Assembly (NCBI RefSeq): GCF_000002235.5
Contig: NW_022145609.1
Coordinates: forward strand, 38,808,630-38,872,629
Direction: 5' to 3'
DNA: 64,000 bases
Source of the DNA: Strongylocentrotus purpuratus
Lineage: Eukaryota; Echinodermata; Echinoidea; Camarodonta; Strongylocentrotidae
Under the pieces are notes generated by a model that was not told the DNA's origin, made no database searches, and saw nothing but the letters and a program-made list of their open reading frames with translations. Numbering within the stretch: position 1 is the first letter of the stretch; every line of letters begins with the position of its first letter. The translations under genes were made by a program, and so were the position numbers. This document shows, one piece after another, positions 47,301 to 59,300 of the stretch.

Positions 47301-50300
47301 CCGTTATTTGCATACATTTTGGAATGTGCTAATAGCCGATGATAAAGATAATCAAAGAAACCGCAGTGTAATATTACACCCTGGCCGCTGCGCGCTAGCT
47401 TTCTGGCAGCAGTTATCCCCATGAATGAATTTGTAAACAATAAAACAACCAGCCCCCTTCTCTCTTTTCTCACCCTCTTTATTCCCTTCTCTCTGCAATG
47501 TGTTCATCGCTCATGTACCTTTTCTTATTACTGCACTCTCAGCTCACAACTTTCTAAATGTTTACACATTCGATGGTCAGTTCCTCTCACATCCCTTCTC
47601 CCCCGAGTCTCTCTCTCTCTCTTTCAATATTAATATCCATCCCTTGCCGACTCGCCCCCTAAAATAATGTTCATATATAAATAAAATACAAAAATATTGA
47701 TAACAATAATAATTGAAGTTTTAGAAATATCAATCAACAAAGTCTTGGATATTATTTGTGAGTAATTTAAGTTTTTGATCATTCTTCAATTCAGCCGATT
47801 AACACAGCCACCCTTTCTTACTTTGATCTTCACTCATGTCCCTGCCTCGTCCATGCTAGGGACATGCAGGGACATGCTAGCCCATATGCATGCTCTCTCA
47901 GTCACACACACATGTACACACAAACCTCCGGCGCCCAAATACACTGTACATACACACAGATGGAGAGCTCATGCTTGTCACATGCACACATGTGGGCGTG
48001 GCTTCTTGACCTCCCACTGAACTGGGTACGGTGAAAGCACGCGCGGTCACCAACCTGTAATTTATGCTGGTATCAAACTCCACCCACATAGCTAGAGAAC
48101 CTTCCTGATTGGTCACTAACTTGGATCAGCTCATTGCAGGGTGTGTCTTGGGTGTGTGTGATACACACTTCCACATAATTTCATATGGCAATGATACATG
48201 CAGGGAGCTCTCTCCCTGACCATGTGCAAACATTGCATTGCAAAGGCATATATAAACACGTCACAGATCAGCTATCTTCACAGAGTAACTTTGCAAGGTT
48301 AATCATGATATCAAATTCAGATGAGGAATAATAAGACATGTTTTATGTTGTTTATTACTGGTCTCTGTTTATCAGGATGACCCAATTTGTGCCATAGTCC
48401 GGGGCTGGGAATGCTCAGCCCGACAGTCTGAAGACCAGCAGGGTTCCGAGCTACAGCACTATTAAAAATACTGTATTTTCACTTTTTCAGATTATTATTA
48501 AACGGTTAAACGAAACCGCCCGTATACTTTTAACGGTTAACCGTTTAGCACAAAAACCGTAATGACTCAGGCTTAGGTGAAACAGTGGTGAAGCTTGAAC
48601 TATGCAAATGGCCAGTATGGTGAAACAGTGGTGAAGCTTAAGACCGGCCGAAAACTTACAAAAGTGAAGCCTCACCTATGGAAAACTGACACAAGTGAAG
48701 CCTCACCTATGTAAAACTGACAAAAGTGAAGCATCACCTATGCAAATAATTCAAAGGGTGAAGCCTGGACTAACACATTTGCTGATAAGAGTGATGCTTT
48801 GCCTTTGTTTTTTGTAAAGCACATGAAGTGATGGTGAAACCCTGAGGTTACAAATAATTGGCTCAGGTGAAGAAAGGTGATGACCTGAGGAGGGTGGGTC
48901 CAGGCCACAGAGTGACCCTTGCATTAAGTACCTGTATTTCAACAAAATTATTTACCTAAGTTGTAGGAGCAATTATGAAAAATGCACCTTCTAATATCAC
49001 TTTTCTATAGATGCCTGTACAAAATCGGTAAACATTTCCTTTTTTCTCTTAAGTTACAAAAATGGATTTAGCTACCTTTGGAATTAAACTCTTCAAATAC
49101 AGGAAAAGACAAATGACGATAGGGAAGAGAACAATAGCTTGATAGTTGTTTTTAAGTAAAAACAGAACTTTGTAGATCAACATGCAACACAGGCTAAGCT
49201 GCATGTTCCTAAAACACGCTGGACCTGGTAACATCTAATTCAAACACTTCACCATCCCAAAGCATCCCATGGGCGGCGAGTTGGCTCAGTTGGTAAAGCA
49301 TCTGCCTGTCAAACCAACGATCCCGGGTTCGACTCCCACCCAGGCGGATGACTGAAGCCTGCATTGTGTGTTAACGTGCCCCTTCCCTTGTTCATAGACG
49401 CAGGTTATGTTAAAGTGGAAAACACTCCATCCCTCGGATAGGACGTTACATGGAGGCCCTGTGTAGAGAAGAGTCACTACCTTCGCACGTTAAGAACCCA
49501 CTGCACTATTCGTATAAGATTAGGGGGAAACCCCGGTGTAGTGGTCCACCTTCACACACCCCCAGTATAGTACGATAATACTCTGTTAAGAGGTCTGTAC
49601 TCGAAAGGAAGAAGAAGAAAGTTTACAAAATGTTGAGCACATCAACAGATATTACACATTTTTAATCACAGAATCTGAATACTATGTCTACGTCCTTTCT
49701 AGATATTAACATCATATCCTCTTTTCTCCTCCCCTTCATGCACTCTAACAAAGAGAAGGATCACGTGACTTACAAAGAGAAGGATCATGTGACTTACAAA
49801 GAGAAGGGTCATGTGACTTTAATCCTTAAAGTTACTTTATAACAGTCTAGTGTTGCCACGATTAGATTACTGCTCTGTTGTATGGTTGAACAGATTTCAT
49901 TCTCATACAACTAAGCTGCAAAAAATTCAAAAGAGGGCCGCAAGAATAATATTGAACAAGACATATAACACACCGTCGGCTGATTTGTTCACAAGTCTTA
50001 AATGGATGACACTAGACAAGCGGTTTGAGTTAAGTCGCGTTATGATGATATATAAATGCGTTCATAACTTAGCACCTTCTTACCTTCAGGTAGGCTTAAT
50101 CAATCCAAATAATGTACATGAGCATCATACAAGGCAAATAGACAGTGGATGTTTATGTGTGCCTAGATTTCACATTGATTGTTATGAGTGTAGCCCAATT
50201 GTTTCTTCCATATTTGAATGGAATAAGCTAGATAATTTGATGAGAACGGCTTCCTCTCTCAATTCAATTAAGACATTGTTTAAACAAAGTTGTAATTTGT

Positions 50301-53300
50301 GAATGGCTCAGCCGAACATACATTACGTGCATGTTCTGTAATATTAACATGACTTATTCACATTACTGTTTACTAGGTTAATGATATATGTTTATTTTGC
50401 AAATGAGTATTATTTTTTAAAACTGTTTTGTATAAACGTTATAAACGATGTAAATATGTTCATGTTCATTCAGGGCCCCATGGAAGACCACTACTTGTTG
50501 GTGAATGGGCTACCCTGTCAAAAGATTAGAAATAAATAAATAAATAAATAAAACTTACAAAGATCATGTGACTTACAAAGAGAAGGGTCATGTGACTTAC
50601 ATATTCATCTTGGCAAGTTTTTGGTCATGTGACTGCTCGGCCGTTCGCTTGTTGCCTGACAAGTCTCTTCCTCCGCTCCCTGTGTAGTAGAACTCATCTC
50701 CGTTATCCTGGTTAAGATTGAAGAAGAACAGAAGACAGGGTTTGAAATAAGAAGTTAAAAGAAATTCTAGAGATAGAATACAAGTAGTACTGTTTATACA
50801 CACTTTGAAGACTTTCAATTTGTTTGTCCGCAATCACAAAATCTTTCACCCAAGTTATCTACATTATTTTTAGGCTCCACTGCTGGCACTGTATGACATA
50901 TCATCTGTTACTAGCCAAACAGGTGTTAACTTTATAATAAGACCCATTATATAATCCCTAGTGGCTCTCAGCAGAGAATATAGGTCTTTTTCATCAGCCT
51001 GAGTTGGCCAAATAGCCCACTCTTTTGTGATTGGGGAAATTAGCCTGAAGTTAATCGAGAAATAAGCTTGTGAAATTTGCTTATTATTTGCGCATAGTGC
51101 GTTTCTTCAGGCTTGTGAAGACGAACCACAAATAGCTGGCTATTTTGCAAACTAGCCCAAGATATCTTGGGAAGATTTCGAGAGCAAATAGCTTGCTGTT
51201 TCATGATCTGGCTAATTTCCTGGATCAGAAATAGCGGGCTAGCTGGCCAACTCAGGCTGATGGGGACTGGCCTTTTGTGACTAGTCTATACAATCAATAC
51301 TGTGTTTTCATGGATAAATAAATTTCATTGTTTATTTCATTTGTTACAGCATAATAGATAATTGAACAGAATGACGATTAACACCTTGTGCTCATCATTG
51401 GACTAAATTAAAATAGGTCAAACTTAACTCACCCCAAGGCATCGACCAGATACACGCTTTTTTTTATGATGACATAAGAGATTTTAATGGATTTGATCTG
51501 AATTATGAATTGAATTGGTCTGAATCATAAATTGAAGTTAATCTCAATTGTGAATTTAATTTAATCTGAATTATGAATTGAATTTAATCCAAATTATGAA
51601 TTTAATTTAATCCGAATTATGAATTGAATTTAACTACTTAGTCTGAATTATGAATCAAATTTTAGTCTGCATGGTGAACTATCGCATTTTGTGTTACCTA
51701 TGTTCAAGTCAAATGTTCTATTCTGTATCCATCTGTATCTTATTGATGTTTATAATCCGTAATCTTGTACTGACATACAAACGAAACAAATTTCCAATCA
51801 TTGGACAATAAAATTTGAATATTGAATATTGTACTACGCCTCACATTTCTCTATGTCATAACACACAGAGCGAAGTGAATATGGTCAGGACCATTGTTCC
51901 ACAAGGTTGCCATTCGTTTACACATAAAAAAACAGACACGTTTTTTTACAGCTATTTACCGCATCATATCTGAACGAGCCTTTATGTAGAGGTGTCATGG
52001 TCAAGTGGATATGTCACTGGTCCGCGGTTCAAGTCCTGCCACAGCACTAATGTTAATTCCTTGAAATGCTAGAGCGCCGTGCTAAAGGCAGGGTAATAAT
52101 TTCCGCTTTGGAAGCACATAGAGACATTATAAATGGTCTATACAAGAACTGAATATTATTATTATCATTATGAGTATGAGCGAAACTCACCAGATCATCT
52201 TCATATCCACCTGCCAGCACGATAGAGTATGCCCCTTCAATCTCTCGACCATGTATACCGGCAACATGGGGTCGATGAACTCCAGCCTCACTAACCTGAA
52301 AAATTAACAATATCGACACATATAACTAAATTTCCTTGGTCGTAGTGAGAAAAAAGATTGATAATATAAAGCAAGAAATATTTCATTGAGGCAATTTGTT
52401 CCCATTAATGTACAGATTAGTCATGTGTAGACAATAACAAATATTCTCCATTTTCCCTTTCTCCTATATTTTTTTAACAAAATAGCAATATATCTCGAGT
52501 CTACATACATAAACATAAATAAATATTTATAATGCATAATGCATGTATGTATTTTTAAATGCCATTTATGTATTTTTGAATATGTATGTTTAAAAAACGT
52601 ATATAAATATATACATTATGATCTTTAGATAATATTTTTTCCTTCAATGATAAATTGATCAATAAATGTAAATTCTATAGATTTGAGACCATGACTTGTA
52701 CGTCCCTTGAGGGACCAATACCAGTAAATGGTAAAAAAAAAAACGTCCTGCCATTGTTAAGTCCAACTTAAAGTTGATCTTAGTCTTTGTGAAACACCCC
52801 CCAGGCTCTCAAAAGCAGGCTATATATACACAAACTTACCTGAACCCTGAACCTCCATAGCTGTCCTACATGGATACCTGGGACAGCACCAAAATGATTG
52901 GGTGGGACTATTGTGCAAACCTTGCTCCTACCCTGGCAAGCCATACCCTAAAACAATCAACGAAAGAAACAGAAATGCTCATTATTTCTGCAAATGGAGG
53001 TCATTGATAATATTGATAAAACAGTACTGATATTCATCGCAGAGTAGTTACACAGATATTGCACTGAGCAGGATATTTGTCAAGATAAATTTAGAGGGAT
53101 GCCAAACTCAAGTTTTGACCTGTGAACTTTGACCTTACCTTTCCCCAATCTCTCTGAGAGGTCGATGTTGCTGATGCCATCTTGGATTTCTTCTTGCTAG
53201 CCTTGAGCTTCTGTCCGGCCATGACGACTTCTGATGCATCATTTTTGCACAGAGGGCAGTACCTGGCAAAAAAAAAAATACAAATTTGTTTTTGTTAAAT

Positions 53301-56300
53301 AAAACAATAATTACAAAGTTTGTTTATGGTTAATTCCATAAATTAGTGACCCACTTTGTGACATTTTTGGTGTCCCTGTCAATAAGGAACCCACACATAT
53401 TTAAATAGTGGAGTATGATTGTTAAGTGATTCTAGGTATGGGGATGTACTATTATGCTTGGAAATCACTTTACAATCTCACTTCACTATTTGAGTCTTTA
53501 CTCAGAGACACAAATATGTGTGGGTTCCTTGTGCAACAGGGACACCAAAAATGTCACAAAGTGGGTCCCTAATTTATGGAATTAACCATATCACATCAAT
53601 GTTTTTATTTCTGCCCTACAGACCAAAATTCTTTCTCATCAGCCCTAACATCATGTAGACCATCATTCTTACATACAAAGCAATACCTAGAAAAAGATAT
53701 GAAAGCAATGTTGTCCCTGTTCTAAAGATGTCAATCAAACATTCATGCAAATACAAGAGTCTCAAGTTACCCTGAAATATTTCAGTGATTTTCTAGCAGT
53801 TAACTTGCAGTGTAAATAACGTATGTTTTAAAATCAATCTTTTTCTTTTCTTCAAGCAAATCAATTATCATAAAATGTTGCAATAGGATCCAAAAGTAGT
53901 CTTTTTAATCTTCTGTAGGAGCTGAAACTTGGCTTAGTAAGTATGATGTATACAGCTGGATCTCAATTTTACATAAAACTTGTGAAGAGAAAAGCTAAAA
54001 GAAAGTCCATGTTTAAGAACCTCCCTGGAAAAGGAACTTTACTTTAGCTCATGTTTTTTCTTCTATTTCATCCATGGCTGTCCTGAAGGATGGCAGATTA
54101 ATAGATTCAAGTCCAGGACGTGGTTACTTCTTTCCCTAAAACTATTTTTCTTTCAAGCATGACCATCAAGCATGACAACAGTATAATATTCCCCAATAAC
54201 AGGACCTATGCAAATAATTGGATGCTTGTCAAAAATTTCTCGCTAAATGATCCTTTTAGGTCTTTCCCATTTTGAACAGTTTTAATGCATCTATTACTTC
54301 ATTATTTTATGTATGATCATCATGTTTTTAAATGTCGGAAGATAAATAAATTAACATTGACATATTGAAAATTGAACTTGGTTGCGCAAGAATGAATCAG
54401 AATATATGACGGCATGCAACAATTTACATAACAGTGTGAGTAACAGGTTTTTTCCTCTCCAACAATCGTAACAAATACATGTATTTTGAGAAAAAGCAAG
54501 AAAGCAGGGCATCTTTTCACAACTATGAGTACAAGTTCACCAACATTCCATGAAATATGAAGTTATTTGATACATATTTTCTTTGGATTTCAATGAACAT
54601 GTATGTTTCTGTGAGTCACCGTACCGGTGTAATATCCGCCAGAAAGAGAGCTTCAAGCAGAGACGGGGCTCTTGATCATTCTGCCAATAGTCTGATAACG
54701 ACTTACACTTTTGTGATTTTTCACTTGCCACAAATATTATTGAAAAGCAGGTGTAATGGCTCAGTGGTAGAGCAGGGGTCTCGTAACCGGGAGATCCTGG
54801 GTTCGAAACCAAGTCGATGTGCTACTGTCCAAGTCCTTCGGGAAGGATTTAAAGCTGTCAGTCCTCTGGTTGCCTACTTACAAGCATACTTATGCTTTTT
54901 TTTTAGCAATAATGTTAAACAAACGAACAAACAAACATAAACAAACAAAATAAGCAAGCCTGCTCCATCACCTCAAGGTGACCTTGTAGCTTACCATTCA
55001 TCGACATCAGGTATGGACTCCATGGGCGGGTCCAGGCAGTAGATATGGAACGGCATGTCACACTCGTCACACAGCAACGTCTTGTCATCATCCTCCTTGT
55101 TGCCGCACATGTGACATGCGCAGTGCTTGCACTTCCTTCGAGGGTTGTCTTTGCAGTGTGCGCAGTTTGGCGTTGTGGTTCCTGAAACAAACATAAAAGG
55201 TGAATTGAATTATGACATAAATTAATAAGGAGATGTTAAATTTGATTGTTGCATTTGGTGCGTTCTAATCTGAACATTAGGGAAAAGGAACTTAAAGGGA
55301 TTGGGTATCTTTGTCTCGGATTCTGAAACAAAATCGTGTATTTAGCTCATGCTGCAATGATAGTTACAAACCTTTAGGTCAGCTAGGAACCCCATGACTT
55401 TTACAAGCCGAACACCTGTCTGATTATCAAGATATTTACAATTGGAAATCAAAATTTCAAAATGTCGTTTTCCTAACAGTTTTTATAACACTACAGTCTA
55501 TTGGGAAAATGAGTATGGTAAAACCGGTCACTCAAAGACTCTATACTTTTTTGAGGCACTTCATGATCATTTTGAAGTGCAATTTCTTTAGGGCTTCAGT
55601 ATTACACCATATCACAGACAGTGATAACAGATAGGGCCATGCATCTAAGACTTAACATTGTTAAACGATGCCTTTAACTATAGAGAGAAGAGCTAGTACC
55701 TGACCTTAAAACATACTATATATATTTCCTACTTCATCTTTATCACATGGCTAGGTAATTCTAAACAGTGCTATTTAATCATGTCAATGTAGCGTAATAA
55801 TTTGTGTTGTTTTAGTTTACTTTATTTTAGTTAAGAATGTTATATTTTTGTGATAGTAATACATGTATGTACAGCGCCATGAGCGTCAGAGCCTGGTGGA
55901 TACCGGCGCTATATAAATATCCATATTATTTATTATTTTATCATATAGTATAAGAACACTACTTCAGTTTGAAACCAAGATTTACCACATTAAAAGGTAA
56001 TTTTCACATGAAGTTTAGCACTTAGTTCATTTCCTCGTTAGAGGTTTACATCAACAATTCTAGATCAAATATAACTGACAATGAGGGGGTGGGGCACTAC
56101 AAAATCATTAGCTAATGACTCGTTTTTATCCTTTATCTACGTCGGCAATTTGACCAGGGAAAAAGGGAATCTTTAAAGATTTTGAAGAGAGGATCTTTAC
56201 TTTTGACGGGAGTTACCTCTGCTAATCTACATCTGCAATATGACCAGAGAAAAGGGGAATCTTTAAAGATTTTCAAGAGAGGATCTTTACTTTTGATGGG

Positions 56301-59300
56301 AGTTCCCTCTCCTAATCTACATCTGCAATTTGACCAGGGAAAAAAGGGAATCTTAAAAGATTTTGAAGAGAGGATCTTTACTTTTGACGGCAGTTCCCTC
56401 TAATCTACATCAGCAATTTGACCAGAGAAAAGGGGAATCTTTAAAGATTTTCAAGAGAGGATCTTTACTTTTGACGGGAGTTCCCTCTGCTTCTAACGTG
56501 GCGGCGTCACATGTCGACTCTCCAACCTTCTCAGTCTTGAAGATCTCCTCTGTCAGACGGACCTTGCAATCCTTCAGGACATCACCGCTCGGGCCAAGGA
56601 GGATGTCCCCCGCCAACTCCTTGTACGACCTTGTCTCTTTCTACAATACAAAACAAACGTACAAAAAAGAATAAAGACATCACTTTGTACGTCCTGTTCT
56701 CTCTCTCACGACGAGAAAAGACTGTAAGATCATGGACTACCACTTCACGTCCTGGGGGGTGTTTCACAAAGATCCTAAGTAGAACTTACTGTAACTCTAA
56801 GTTGGACTTTAAAATTATGGAGAGCCATTTGTAGCCTTAAAATGAAATATATTCAAAAGCAGAAATTGAAGTATTTTAGACTTTTCATAAATTCCACATC
56901 AAGAACAAGAAATATCCTTAATTGATAATAGAAAATATGACAGACTGAATCAATATTTTATGCCTTTTAAAATAACTTTTACAAAATATTTTCAAAGATG
57001 CTAATAGCTTCCCATGCTTGTGAAGTCCAACTTAGGATCTTTTTCCCACATCATTAAAAAAAGATTCCTCTAAGATCAAGAAGTTAAGACATCCTCCTTA
57101 CACTACAAACAAATACAATTGACAATTTAAGAAAAGACTGAAACAACATGGTCTACCACTGAACGTCCTGATTCTTTCATTTTGCCTGGTAATCTTTTCC
57201 ACATCATTAAAAATGTTCCTCTAAGAACATAAATTTCCCTGTACCATTAGGATCAAGAAGTTAGCACATCCTCCTTGAAATACACCACAAACAAATACAA
57301 TCGACAATTAATGTCAGCATTATCATATCCTTATTTGCCTCTGCCTATATCAACAAAAACATTTGGATCCTCTACCTATCTGATGCTAGTCCTTCTAAAC
57401 TTCATTTTTCAAACCATATTACGTAATAGAGAGCTGAATGCATTACACATTCACCGTTTATGAAAAATGAAATCCTGCTCAGGATGTTTTTATATACAGT
57501 ATAGTTCAGACATTCAGAAAAATGTGTGTCCCTTTACTGCAATCCTGTTTAAAAAATATAACAAAATGATAGGGACTTTTAAATATTGGTTAAGACATTG
57601 AACGTCCTTCTCCAAAATGAGAACCTTAAGCAGATGGATTCTTTGAGGAAATGAAAAAGAATTTTTATCCATGGTAATGTAGTTAAGAATTCAATTGGGA
57701 GAGAAGTTGGTTTTATCTAATGAGCTTGAAATCATAAACACATCTATTGCAAGAAGCCTGAAATGATGTTGAGGAGGTTTTATTGTGGTTGAAAAACAAT
57801 CAAATAGCTTAGGCAGACGGACTACAAGTTATGATGATAAACAGAAAGAAATTGTTTACTATGGAATCACCCCACAGCATATAATGTTCCATTCAAATGA
57901 TTAAACTGAAATCACCTTGTTTTTGACGACCATGTCGTACCAGTAACCTCTCTGCTTAGGTTCATCACAGTTGTAATTCACCATGACGATGTCACCGACA
58001 GTGACGTCCTCGTAGTCGATCATTGTGCGGGCTCGTGGTCGTATGCTGCGGCTACTGATCTTAGCAATGCCTTCCTCATCATACCTGAATACAAAACACA
58101 TAATTACAAAAATTCAGTGAAAATAACTGTGAGCATAATTTTAAGAAGTCTAGCTGAAAGCTTCATTATATGCCAAGGCAATTTCATCGACAACAGTTGG
58201 CTTCTGTGAGAATTAGATGTGTAAACATCACTAAAGATCAACAACAATTAAAGTTATATTTACCAATATATACCTTAGTAACAATGCCAAATCAACTCCA
58301 TACTGTCTCTCTACTGACCAATAAATGTCCATTCCAGATAATCTGTTCAAGGTGTTATCGGTCTGGTGTCGGTCTCATTGACATAACAATATTAAGTTTA
58401 CCAAGGTCTTGTGTACTGAATTCAATTTTGTTATGAGAGCTTTCCCAAGGCTGACGGATTTAATGATTCTTTATGTTCATGCTCTTTTCAACCACTAGTT
58501 TGTTTTTCATTCTAATTTGTATATTACTGAATGCAGGGAGGCAAGTGTACCATGTCACAATGAAATAGCAATACTACTTTGTTTTCTTGACGCGAATTCA
58601 AGACAGCAATTACCTATATATATATAGCAAGTAATAAGCACCATACATACAATACATAAACATCACATTTTATAATTAAGTACAGTACATGTAGTTTTAA
58701 GTGCATATTTCTTTTAAACTAAATATTGCTTGTTTTCAGATTCAACTTCAACGAGACTCTGTACTAACAGAAATAAAGATATCATACCCTTCATACTTCA
58801 CGTGGTATATAAGTCCATCATGCCTCGTCCAGTGTGAGTCATGCTTCCCTGCAATCTGGATGACCCCACTACCCCCTTCTTTTAAAATGGACTCATCTGA
58901 GCCACATGTCCTTTGTGATGCTGGATCATTGCACTCTGTGTCCATGGGGGTGCCAGCATCAACATTTAGCACATTTTTCTCATTTTCTGAGTCTTTGGGT
59001 AATGCTGGTTCATTTTCATTCTGGTCCATTTTTTCAGGTTTGTCCTGGACCTGGTCTAGAGCTTTCTCATCCTTTGCCTTGGTCTCGCTTTCATTGTTAT
59101 TGTTTGTTTCTTCGTTTTCCTCCTCTTCCTCCTTTTCAGTTATTTTCACAATGTCCGCCTCAAACCAGGCCCCCATGCTCATGTCTATGCCATCTACGAC
59201 ATCACCAACCTGACAAGGGAGAGAAAGAAAACAAAATTAGAAAACCTTTTTTTTGGAAAGCGGGATGGCTCAGCGGTAGTGCAGTGGTCTCGTAACAGAG

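Noticed and set aside
49272..49345. Possible functional tRNA genes (also at 36970, 43440, 51990, 54750)
   Set aside because: Box A and box B are present, but acceptor and anticodon stems do not pair and each runs into a SINE body with a simple-sequence tail.
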